Below, piece after piece: positions 1 through 5,884 of a DNA stretch of 64,000 nucleotides. The translations under genes were made by a program, and so were the position numbers. Positions within the stretch are counted from its first letter, which is position 1; each line of letters begins with the position of its first letter. Under the pieces are notes generated by a model, which saw nothing but the letters and a program-made list of their open reading frames with translations, made no database searches and was not told where the DNA came from. The stretch comes from Eubacterium sp. GTDB taxonomy: Bacteria; Bacillota; Clostridia; Oscillospirales; Acutalibacteraceae. The stretch lies in NCBI GenBank assembly GCA_022511225.1, contig JAFLRZ010000010.1, forward strand, positions 1-64,000. Reading direction: 5' to 3'.

Positions 1-78
1 TGACCGGACTTGAACCGGTACGGTGTTGCCACCGAGGGATTTTAAGTCCCTTGCGTCTGCCGATTTCGCCACACCAGC
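1..78 (-). tRNA. tRNA-Leu (anticodon TAA), 3' end cut by the window edge
   Basis: Read on the minus strand, the sequence starts with acceptor strand GCTGGTG. It continues with a D-arm typical of leucine tRNAs (GGCGAAATCGGCAGACGC), an anticodon arm with loop CTTAAAA between GGGA and TCCC, a variable arm of the long class-II type, and T-arm CCGGTTCAAGTCCGG. The anticodon is TAA. The last few acceptor bases and the CCA end lie outside the window. The long variable arm and the D-arm support leucine rather than serine or tyrosine. Confidence 0.93.
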
Positions 79-156
79 GTGCAACAAATATGATAATAGA
101 TTTTCGTCTCAAAGTCAATAGAAAATTATAAATTCATTCATTTAATAAACAATAAT

Positions 157-1116
157 TTAATTGACTACATTTTGAGGTGAGTTGTTAATATATGCTTTAA
201 TGTTTTCTTCTAATATATTCATCAGTCTGCTTCTTGTTTCCTTAGCTGCCCATGCAATGTGAGGAGTTATATAGCAGTTCTTTGCTCTTAGAAGCGGATT
301 ATCACTTTTAGCAGGCTCAATGTCGAGAACGTCAAGTCCTGCTCCTGCAATTCTTTCTTCGTTAAGTGCGTCTGCAAGAGCCTTTTCATCAACAACACTT
401 CCTCTTGACGTATTAATGAATATTGCACTTTTTTTCATCTTAGAAATCGTGTTATCATTAATCATTTTGGTAGTTTCAGGGGTTAAAGGGCAGTGACAGG
501 TGATAATATCGCTGTTTTTGAGAAGTGTGTCTAAATCAGTGAATTCAAGATTATTAAGATTTCCTTTTTCCTTATGTCTTGGCGTGTAAGCAAGAATATT
601 CATCCTAAAAGCATCTGCGATTTCAGCAACTCTTCTGCCGATTGTGCCAAATCCAATTATACCGATTGTCTTTCCAGCAAGCTCGGCAAGAGGGGACTTC
701 CAGAAGCAGAAATCAGGGCAAGTGCACCATTCTCCATTCATAACTGCGTCAGAATGAAGCGTGATCTTGTTCGTCATCTGGAGTATAAAAGCAAAAACAA
801 GCTGGGCAACCGCATCAGATGAGTATGAGGGAATATTACTCACTGTTATTCCAATACTTCTCGCGTATTTAACGTCTACAACATTATAACCTGTTGACTG
901 CAAAGCAATAAATTTTAACTCAGGAACAAGACAATCAAGCATTTCGTTAGTTACAACGGTTTTGTTGATAACAAGGATTTCAGCACCCTTTGCACGTTCT
1001 AAAATCTGACCGCTATCAGTTCTGTCATAGACAGTATAATTACCAAGTGCTTTAATTCCTTCCCAGCTTAAATCGCCCGGATTTACTGTATATCCATCTA
1101 AATTAACAATTTTCAT
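157..1116 (-). CDS. D-2-hydroxyacid dehydrogenase (glycerate dehydrogenase / hydroxypyruvate reductase type)
   Basis: This 319-residue cytosolic NAD(P)-dependent oxidoreductase belongs to the D-isomer 2-hydroxyacid dehydrogenase family. The Rossmann dinucleotide motif GFGTIGRR lies near residue 155. The catalytic Arg is in NTSRGSVVDE (about 238), the Glu in the DVLDIEP segment (about 267) and the His in TPHIAWA (about 288), so the Arg-Glu-His set is complete. Length is normal for the family. The closest subgroup by eye is glycerate dehydrogenase (HprA), but the substrate cannot be fixed from motifs. AGGT lies about 8 bases before the ATG. It is transcribed alone, divergent from cwlD. Confidence 0.88.
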   Translation of the reverse strand: MKIVNLDGYTVNPGDLSWEGIKALGNYTVYDRTDSGQILERAKGAEILVINKTVVTNEMLDCLVPELKFIALQSTGYNVVDVKYARSIGITVSNIPSYSSDAVAQLVFAFILQMTNKITLHSDAVMNGEWCTCPDFCFWKSPLAELAGKTIGIIGFGTIGRRVAEIADAFRMNILAYTPRHKEKGNLNNLEFTDLDTLLKNSDIITCHCPLTPETTKMINDNTISKMKKSAIFINTSRGSVVDEKALADALNEERIAGAGLDVLDIEPAKSDNPLLRAKNCYITPHIAWAAKETRSRLMNILEENIKAYINNSPQNVVN

Positions 1117-1181
1117 ACATATACCTCGTACATATAATTGTACATATTATATTACTATTTAGCCAAAAAATCAATATTACC

Positions 1182-1210
1182 TTGATACTTTAAGCATATT
1201 AAGTTATAAT
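1182..1210 (+). promoter_or_regulatory. Sigma-A-type promoter for cwlD-radA
   Basis: A -35 TTGATA at 1182-1187 and a -10 TATAAT at 1205-1210 are separated by exactly 17 bases. They lie 28 bases before the cwlD start codon. This is the expected layout for a vegetative promoter serving the two-gene operon. It is a sequence-only prediction. Confidence 0.7.
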
Positions 1211-1237
1211 CATATCATAGATATTATTGGTGATTTT

Positions 1238-1933
1238 ATGAGAAAATCAATAGTACTATTTTTTGTCCTGATTATAATATTTATTGCCTGCATTATTCTG
1301 AGTTCACTTATCGACAGAGCCGATAAGGTTAACAGCGTGAATGTAAGTGACAATTCGTGTATAGTCATTGATGCAGGTCACGGAGGCAAGGACGGCGGTA
1401 CTATTGGAGCTGACGGAGCATTAGAGAAGACCATAAATCTTGATATAGCTCTTGACTTGTATGATTTCTTTAAGGTTATTGGTTATAACTGTGAATTGGT
1501 CAGAGATGGTGATTATGAGCTTTATTATGAAGAGGAAGAGAGAGTGCGATCTGATTTATATAACAGACTTGACTTCGTAAACAGCTTTGAAAATCCAACA
1601 TTGATTTCAATTCATCAGAATCATTTTGAAAATGAGCGCGAATGGGGAATGCAGATATGGTATTCTCCTAATGATGAGATAAGCAAGCTTATTGCTGATG
1701 AAATACTTAGCTTTACTAATTCTAACATTCAAAAGGATAACAAAAGGCAAAATAAAGTAAGCGACAGCAGTTATTATATTCTTTACAAGGCGTCTGCTCC
1801 GTCTGTTATGGTAGAGTGCGGTTTTATGAGCAATAATAACGAAAATGCACTGCTACAGGACAAAAATTATCAAAAAAAAATTGCCTATTCAATAGCAATG
1901 GGCTTTAATAATTATAAAGCACAGGAGAAATAA
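1238..1933 (+). CDS. cwlD: N-acetylmuramoyl-L-alanine amidase CwlD
   Basis: Amidase_3 zinc hydrolase of 231 residues that cleaves the lactyl-amide bond of peptidoglycan. In spore formers CwlD starts muramic-delta-lactam synthesis in the cortex. An N-terminal membrane/signal segment spans about residues 5-25. Zinc ligands are in VIDAGHGGKDGG (His, about 48), the Glu of GALEKTIN (about 67) and the His of SIHQNHFE (about 128). The catalytic Glu is in VMVECGFMSN. Size matches B. subtilis CwlD. The stop codon abuts the radA start, so the two genes are co-transcribed. Confidence 0.9.
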   Translation: MRKSIVLFFVLIIIFIACIILSSLIDRADKVNSVNVSDNSCIVIDAGHGGKDGGTIGADGALEKTINLDIALDLYDFFKVIGYNCELVRDGDYELYYEEEERVRSDLYNRLDFVNSFENPTLISIHQNHFENEREWGMQIWYSPNDEISKLIADEILSFTNSNIQKDNKRQNKVSDSSYYILYKASAPSVMVECGFMSNNNENALLQDKNYQKKIAYSIAMGFNNYKAQEK

Positions 1934-3301
1934 ATGGCTAAAGCAAAAACAGTTTACATATGTAGTGTTTGTGGATATGAGTCGCCTAAATGGTTTGGTA
2001 AATGCCCCGGCTGCGGCGAATGGAACACAATGAATGAAGAAATGCAGAACTCTTCTAATTCGTCAACTAACGAGATAGGGAAGAGTGCCGTTAATCATGT
2101 AATGGCACTTAATGATATCACTGAGGATGTTGAAAAAAGAATACACACTAATATAAAAGAATTTGACAGAGTCCTCGGTGGTGGAATTGTACTTGGAAGC
2201 CTTACCCTTATAAGTGGTGATCCCGGAATAGGTAAGTCAACAATACTTTTACAGGCTTGCGAAAGTTTGGGAAAAACAAATAAAATACTATACGTAAGCG
2301 GTGAGGAATCGGCCACTCAGATTAAAATGCGTGCAAACAGGCTCAACGTAACCACCAATAATCTGCTTATTTTACCCGAAACTGACGTATCTGCAATCAT
2401 TGAAGTAATTAAACAAGAAAAGCCTAATATTGTAATAATCGACTCGATACAGACAATGGTTTACGAGGAAATATCATCTTCAGCGGGTTCAGTCACACAG
2501 GTCAGAGAATGCACCAACATCTTTATGCATGCTGCTAAAGGCTTAGGTATTCCGATATTTGTAGTAGGTCACGTGAACAAAGACGGTGGCATCGCAGGTC
2601 CTAAAGTTCTTGAGCATATTGTAGATACAGTGCTATATTTTGAAGGCGAAAAGAATTATTCATACAGAATACTTCGCGGAGTAAAAAACAGATTTGGCTC
2701 GACTAATGAAATCGGAGTCTTTGAAATGACTTCAGAAGGTCTTAAGGAAGTTATTAACCCATCTCTTATGATGATTTCAGGAAGACCTAAAAACGCCTCA
2801 GGAACGTGTGTAGCGTGCGTTATGGAAGGAAGCAGACCGATTTTAGCTGAGGTACAAGGACTTGTCTGTGCAACAGGTTTTGGAACTCCAAGAAGAATGA
2901 GTACGGGATTTGATTATAACAGAATGAGTATGCTCATTGCCGTACTTGAGAAAAAAGCAGGATACTATTTTAATAATATGGATGCTTATATAAACGTTGT
3001 TGGCGGTATGAAGCTTGACGAACCTGCGGCGGACTTAACAGTAGCATTATCTCTTGTTTCTTCTTTGAAAGAGAAAGCAGTTGATGAAAAAATTATAGCA
3101 TTCGGTGAAGTTGGACTTGCCGGAGAGATTCGGGCAGTTAATCACTGTGAGCAAAGAGTATCCGAAGCATTAAGACTTGGCTTTGAAAAATGTATAATTC
3201 CTTTTCATAATTACAAGAGTCTATCAAAACAGTTAAAAATAGATATAGAAATCGTTCCCGTAAGAACAATCCGAGAAGCGTTTTCAGCACTTGATGAGTA
3301 G
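1934..3301 (+). CDS. radA: DNA repair protein RadA
   Basis: RadA/Sms of 455 residues, a RecA-like branch-migration ATPase for recombination intermediates. In order it has an N-terminal C4 zinc finger (CSVCG...CPGCG, residues 10-30), a Walker A motif GDPGIGKST near residue 95, the RadA-specific KNRFGS motif near residue 250, and a C-terminal Lon-like domain. Full length. It starts directly after the cwlD stop (TAAATG). The filamentous-phage attachment site begins 46 bp past its stop codon, so the gene itself is not disrupted. Confidence 0.97.
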   Translation: MAKAKTVYICSVCGYESPKWFGKCPGCGEWNTMNEEMQNSSNSSTNEIGKSAVNHVMALNDITEDVEKRIHTNIKEFDRVLGGGIVLGSLTLISGDPGIGKSTILLQACESLGKTNKILYVSGEESATQIKMRANRLNVTTNNLLILPETDVSAIIEVIKQEKPNIVIIDSIQTMVYEEISSSAGSVTQVRECTNIFMHAAKGLGIPIFVVGHVNKDGGIAGPKVLEHIVDTVLYFEGEKNYSYRILRGVKNRFGSTNEIGVFEMTSEGLKEVINPSLMMISGRPKNASGTCVACVMEGSRPILAEVQGLVCATGFGTPRRMSTGFDYNRMSMLIAVLEKKAGYYFNNMDAYINVVGGMKLDEPAADLTVALSLVSSLKEKAVDEKIIAFGEVGLAGEIRAVNHCEQRVSEALRLGFEKCIIPFHNYKSLSKQLKIDIEIVPVRTIREAFSALDE

Positions 3302-3346
3302 CAAAAGTAGTATTATTTAAGAATTAAGCAATAATTTCGTAATCCA

Positions 3347-3375
3347 ACTCCCCTAAATTATACAAAATATTAATT
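3347..3375 (+). repeat. attL: left copy of the 29-bp direct repeat
   Basis: The 29 bases match 10580-10608 exactly. Identity breaks at both outer edges (3346 a versus 10579 c; 3376 a versus 10609 t). The copy contains left arm ATTATACAAAA (3357-3367) and spacer TATTAA (3368-3373) of the dif-like site. The right arm here is degenerate (TTATTCAATTT, 3374-3384), as expected if it came from the phage. Confidence 0.88.
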
Positions 3376-3608
3376 ATTCAATTTAGCCGTTTGTCTGTCC
3401 TTTTGGTAGGGTAGTCCGACGGCTTTTGTTTTGCCTTTTAACTGTTGCTTGTGGTATGTGTTGCCTCTTTAATGGTGTAGGTCGGACTTAGTTTTGATAC
3501 TTTTCTAAAAAGTATATTTAGCAAATAGGAGTTGCTCCTGCGTGGTTGGTCTTGCACTACAAATTCGACTTTGTTGAAGCGTTGCCTTTATCCCGCCTTA
3601 TTTAGCAT
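3376..3608. other. Non-coding left end of the prophage with several stem-loops
   Basis: No convincing gene was found here. Visible structures are AGCCGT (3385-3390) pairing with ACGGCT (3419-3424) followed by TTTTGTTTT; an 8-bp perfect hairpin ATACTTTT-CTA-AAAAGTAT (3497-3515); and AGGAG-TTG-CTCCT (3527-3539). Inovirus genomes carry a packaging hairpin in an intergenic region, so one of these could be the packaging signal. That role is inferred from position only. Confidence 0.5.
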
Positions 3609-3637
3609 AAAAAGACACCTTAAAGGTGTCTTTTTTT
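3609..3637. terminator. Rho-independent terminator at the left end of the prophage
   Basis: A long perfect stem, AAAAAGACACCTT against AAGGTGTCTTTTT, is flanked by A and T runs on both sides, so it can work in either direction. On the minus strand it would end transcripts from the repressor operon. On the plus strand it would shield the phage from radA read-through. Confidence 0.8.
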
Positions 3638-3659
3638 ATTGTTCTTATTGCATAGAATT

Positions 3660-3692
3660 ATCAATTGCGTTACTACGACTTACGCAATTGAT
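3660..3692 (+). other. Predicted double-strand origin (nick site) for rolling-circle replication
   Basis: A perfect 11-bp stem, ATCAATTGCGT (3660-3670) and ACGCAATTGAT (3682-3692), presents an 11-base loop that begins TACTACGAC (3671-3679). TACTACG/AC is the nick sequence recognised by RepB of the pMV158 plasmid family, and the Rep at 4590-5219 looks like that family. The predicted nick falls between 3677 and 3678. The origin is about 0.9 kb from rep, on the far side of the repressor genes. Origin and initiator were recognised independently and agree. Confidence 0.82.
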
Positions 3693-3781
3693 GTGTCAAA
3701 CAAAAAATAGGGCTCAAAGTACCGAAATTACGGCAAAAAAAGTTGACACAAGTTTTTTAAATTTCTTGTGTCATGTGTCAA
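3691..3781. repeat. TGTGTCA repeats next to the origin, candidate Rep-binding sites
   Basis: ATGTGTCAA occurs at 3691-3699 and again at 3773-3781, with a further TGTGTCA at 3767-3773. An inverted copy TGACACAAG (3744-3752) pairs with CTTGTGTCA (3765-3773) around a 12-base A/T loop. pMV158-type origins carry direct-repeat Rep-binding loci beside the nick hairpin, which suggests the same role. The inverted pair could also serve as a terminator for the minus-strand gene ending at 3784. Confidence 0.5.
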
Positions 3782-3783
3782 GA

Positions 3784-4077
3784 TTATTTTAATTTTCTTG
3801 CTGATTCCTCAAATCCTGTAAATCCTATAAAGAAAGTAAAGAACGATATTATTATTTGATAATCTCCCAAAAAATCTAATGTAATTTTATTGAATAATGC
3901 AAGTCCTGATATTATGCAAATAACAATAGATATAATCATTGTTATTATTTTTTTAGTTCTTTTTTTCTTTCTCTTTTTTATTGAGTTATTTATACTTTCG
4001 TTTATTTCTTCTTTTGTTTCTAATATTTCTTCGTAATAATCATTGCCATTATTATCTTGTTTTTTAATTAATTTCAT
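3784..4077 (-). CDS. Small membrane protein in the phage repressor operon
   Basis: This 97-residue protein is of unrecognised family. The N-terminal half is very hydrophilic (acidic, then the Lys/Arg run KKRKKKRTKK at about 36-45). Two hydrophobic helices follow (about 46-65 and 73-90) and a short basic tail, so a cytoplasmic N-terminal domain on a two-helix membrane anchor is predicted. GGAGATAAAG precedes the ATG. The gene follows the repressor by 11 bases and should be expressed in the lysogen. A superinfection-exclusion or immunity role is possible from position but unproven. Confidence 0.75.
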   Translation of the reverse strand: MKLIKKQDNNGNDYYEEILETKEEINESINNSIKKRKKKRTKKIITMIISIVICIISGLALFNKITLDFLGDYQIIISFFTFFIGFTGFEESARKLK

Positions 4078-4088
4078 TCTTTATCTCC

Positions 4089-4310
4089 TTATTTTTCTTC
4101 TATTATTTGTATTTCTGTTAAATAGTCTATTGTGGTCTTGTAATGCTTTGCTAATTCTAATAAAATGTGTACTGGTATTTCTGTCTCTCCTTTTTCATAT
4201 CTTCTGTATTGCGTTGTATGTAAGTTAAGTTTCTTTGCAACATCTTCTTGCGTTAAATCGTTATCTTCTCTTAAGTCTTGTACTCTTTGATATATATATC
4301 TTACTTTCAT
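4089..4310 (-). CDS. XRE-family (Cro/CI-like) phage repressor
   Basis: A DNA-binding protein of 73 residues that is almost only a helix-turn-helix domain. The core LTQEDVAKKLNLHTTQYRRYEKGETEIPV followed by a helix with LLELAKHY is the classical HTH_3 pattern. The ATG at 4310 has AGGTGAT just upstream and is preferred to a GTG three codons earlier. It faces away from rep, and three palindromic operators fill the divergent promoter region. It is therefore the likely controller of phage replication genes. Confidence 0.9.
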   Translation of the reverse strand: MKVRYIYQRVQDLREDNDLTQEDVAKKLNLHTTQYRRYEKGETEIPVHILLELAKHYKTTIDYLTEIQIIEEK

Positions 4311-4339
4311 TTTTATCACCTATTATTTTATAACATAAA

Positions 4340-4401
4340 AACACAAATTTGTGTTGACAATCACACAATATTGTGTTATTATTTAATCACACAAAAGTGT
4401 G
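4340..4401. promoter_or_regulatory. Divergent promoter region with three palindromic operators
   Basis: Three related palindromes are visible: AACACAAATTTGTGTT (4340-4355), ACACAATATTGTGT (4363-4376) and CACAC-AAAA-GTGTG (4388-4401). The rep promoter is TTGACA (4354-4359), a 17-base spacer and TATTAT (4377-4382), and the second operator sits inside that spacer. A minus-strand -35 TTGTCA (4355-4360) with -10 TATGTT 17 bases on can drive the repressor, with the first operator in its spacer. Shared half-site ACACAA and position next to an XRE repressor gene support a negative, self-limiting switch. Confidence 0.82.
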
Positions 4402-4414
4402 TTATTGAAAAAAG

Positions 4415-4564
4415 CACAACAGCTTCCAACTGTTGTGGCAGGTTAGCAGTGGACACCGTAAGAGCTCTTAAAACACTGCGTTAAAACATTCCTCTCCATT
4501 TCTTTATACAAGGTCACGCGCAACCTTAGGCTTTAAGCCTTAAATGCGCGACTTTGGAGAGAAT
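4415..4564 (+). promoter_or_regulatory. Structured rep mRNA leader (hairpins; possible attenuator, sso or antisense target)
   Basis: Downstream of the rep promoter lie a perfect 8-bp hairpin CACAACAG/CTGTTGTG (4415-4437) and a large nested stem. In the latter, ATTCCTCTCCA (4488-4498) pairs with TGGAGAGAAT (4555-4564), CAAGGTCACGCGCA (4509-4522) pairs with TGCGCGACTTTG (4545-4556), and an inner AGGCT/AGCCT hairpin sits at 4528-4540. AAGGT (4510-4514) can instead pair with ACCTT (4523-4527), giving two competing folds. Such a leader could attenuate rep, be an antisense-RNA target, or act as single-strand origin or packaging signal. The sequence does not decide. Confidence 0.55.
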
Positions 4565-4589
4565 ATAATAATATTTAGGAGAGTGAAGA

Positions 4590-5219
4590 ATGTCAGCTAA
4601 AAAAACACGAAATCCGAGGGGTAGGGTATTTTGTTTAGTTCTCTATCCTGAAAATGAAGAACACCAAAGGGTTATAGACTTGCTTAAACGCAGTTATAAT
4701 ATCCTCGGTATTTGTCACGATAGAGATACATACGAAGAAGATAATGAAGAAACTGGCGCAGTAAAAGGGGAGCGTAAGAAGTTACATCACCATATTATTG
4801 TTAAGTTTGAAAATGCTCGCTATCTTGTCGCTTTATCTAATGAGCTTGACTGTGAGCCTAATCTAATACAAAAGGTTGATAGCTTCGAGGGTATGGCAAA
4901 GTATTTGTTACATACTGATTACCCACAGAAAGCAAGATATCAAAAGTGTGAGCTTTACGGCTTGCTTATTGATGAAGCTATAAAAGTGCTTGATAAGAAG
5001 TCTGCTGATGTACAGTTATGTGAGATAATTGAGTTTTTGCAAAAATCACGTTATTTGCTTCCGTTTCCCGCTTTTATCACTTGGTTATGTACTAATGGCT
5101 ATTATAGTACTTATAGAGCTAACTACTCAGCTATAAAAGACTGTTATTACTATTATCAGGGTCGTTATCTTGAAAAAGAGGCAAGAGAAAATGACTTAAG
5201 AAAGTTTAGAGGCGATTAA
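4590..5219 (+). CDS. rep: Rolling-circle replication initiator, pMV158 RepB-like (Rep_2 family)
   Basis: An HUH endonuclease of 209 residues that nicks the phage origin and starts rolling-circle replication. The N-terminus has VFCLVLYPENEEH followed by ILGICHDRD, matching the pMV158 RepB pattern of a LYPE strand then a HDKD strand. The metal-binding HUH motif is KLHHHIIVKF (about residues 65-74). The likely nucleophile Tyr is in MAKYLLHTDYP (about 110). RepB of pMV158 is 210 residues, so length agrees. GGAG lies 9 bases upstream. Ordinary inoviruses often use other Rep types, so this plasmid-type initiator is notable. The matching nick site is at 3671-3679. Confidence 0.9.
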   Translation: MSAKKTRNPRGRVFCLVLYPENEEHQRVIDLLKRSYNILGICHDRDTYEEDNEETGAVKGERKKLHHHIIVKFENARYLVALSNELDCEPNLIQKVDSFEGMAKYLLHTDYPQKARYQKCELYGLLIDEAIKVLDKKSADVQLCEIIEFLQKSRYLLPFPAFITWLCTNGYYSTYRANYSAIKDCYYYYQGRYLEKEARENDLRKFRGD

Positions 5220-5288
5220 ATGAGTTTTTTATTGATTTATTGTTGTATTTTTCCATTGTTAGTTTGTTTAATTGTTGATAAAGATTGA
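5220..5288 (+). CDS. 22-residue hydrophobic peptide overlapping the rep stop
   Basis: The reading frame starts at TAAATG (stop of rep, then ATG) and encodes MSFLLIYCCIFPLLVCLIVD plus two residues, essentially one transmembrane helix. Translation could be coupled to rep. No family is recognised. It could also be a chance frame, although the tight start/stop coupling is the same style as the rest of this operon. Confidence 0.4.
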   Translation: MSFLLIYCCIFPLLVCLIVDKD

Positions 5289-5297
5289 GGTTTTTAA

Positions 5298-5474
5298 ATG
5301 AGAGTTAATATAAATATGAATCGTGATTTATTATCAAAAATTGATGATATATGCGAGGAGCTCTATATTTCTCGTTCTTCGTTTATTATGCTATGTTGTT
5401 CTGAGTATATTAACGTTCGTAAGTATGTTTTTGATAATGATTTAAGTAAGCGTTTGGTGGTGGTTGAAAAATGA
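5298..5474 (+). CDS. CopG-like ribbon-helix-helix protein
   Basis: This 58-residue protein reads as a ribbon-helix-helix DNA-binding fold. A short beta strand (RVNINMNRDLL) is followed by helix A (SKIDDICEELY), the turn ISRSS and helix B (FIMLCCSEYI), the Arc/CopG pattern. It follows rep in the same operon. In pMV158 the RHH protein CopG represses the repB promoter, so copy-number control is the natural inference, although here the gene is downstream rather than upstream of rep. A T-rich leader with GAGG lies before the ATG. Confidence 0.75.
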   Translation: MRVNINMNRDLLSKIDDICEELYISRSSFIMLCCSEYINVRKYVFDNDLSKRLVVVEK

Positions 5475-5635
5475 CACTATTTACAATTTATTTGCTAATT
5501 TCGGGAATATGTTTCCCATTTAGTCTTGTGTTTGTCGTTAAGTGGTTTTGCCATCAACACTATGTAAAAAAGCAAGTACAAGATATTATTAAATACGAAG
5601 AAAGGAGTGAAGACAATGCCTCAGAGAGAACTTAA
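5471..5635 (+). CDS. Small one-TM protein between the RHH and ssDNA-binding-like genes
   Basis: A 54-residue frame overlaps the RHH stop (AATGAC) and runs 20 bases into the next gene. Residues 3-27 are a hydrophobic helix (FTIYLLISGICFPFSLVFVV). The rest is polar and charged (VKKQVQDIIKYEERSED). It is predicted to sit in the membrane with a cytoplasmic tail. No family is recognised. Overlap on both sides is typical of compact phage operons. Confidence 0.5.
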   Translation: MTLFTIYLLISGICFPFSLVFVVKWFCHQHYVKKQVQDIIKYEERSEDNASERT

Positions 5636-5834
5636 GTTTATATTCAGTAAGCCGTATAATTTTACTGATAATGGTAAGAGAGTTACAGGTATTACTTGTC
5701 AGTGTTACGATCCTGTTGATAAGTCTATTGTTAAGGTTAAAACAAATCATCTTGTTGATGCTGACTTAGGTGATGATATTCTTGTTGATGTCGAAATTAA
5801 AGGCAGATATGTTAATTACAAAATTGCTGAATAA
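5616..5834 (+). CDS. Probable phage single-stranded-DNA-binding protein (gene V-like), 72 residues
   Basis: A small soluble protein with alternating beta-strand-like segments (ELKFIFSKPYNF, VTGITCQCYD, SIVKVKTNHLV, DILVDVEIKGRYVNYKIA) and no long hydrophobic stretch, as in a one-domain OB fold. Filamentous phages encode a 70-100 residue ssDNA-binding protein between Rep and the coat genes, exactly this position. AAAGGAG sits 8 bases before the ATG at 5616, which is preferred to the upstream GTG at 5607. The assignment rests on size, strand pattern and position; there is no diagnostic motif. Confidence 0.55.
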   Translation: MPQRELKFIFSKPYNFTDNGKRVTGITCQCYDPVDKSIVKVKTNHLVDADLGDDILVDVEIKGRYVNYKIAE

Positions 5835-5841
5835 TGAGGAG

Positions 5842-5873
5842 GGGAGAGGTTAACTCTCCCTTTCTGTCTTTTT
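5842..5873 (+). terminator. Terminator or attenuator between replication and structural genes
   Basis: A 7-bp G/C-rich stem, GGGAGAG/CTCTCCC with loop GTTAA (5842-5860), is followed by TTTCTGTCTTTTT. It lies between the ssDNA-binding-like gene and the adsorption-like gene. It would reduce read-through from the replication module into the structural module. Confidence 0.75.
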
Positions 5874-5884
5874 AGAGGTGAAAT

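Noticed and set aside
3532-3792. An 86-residue frame on the plus strand at the phage left end
   Set aside because: It runs through the 3609-3637 terminator, the origin hairpin and the repeats, has no ribosome site and no recognisable composition. The region is better explained as non-coding.
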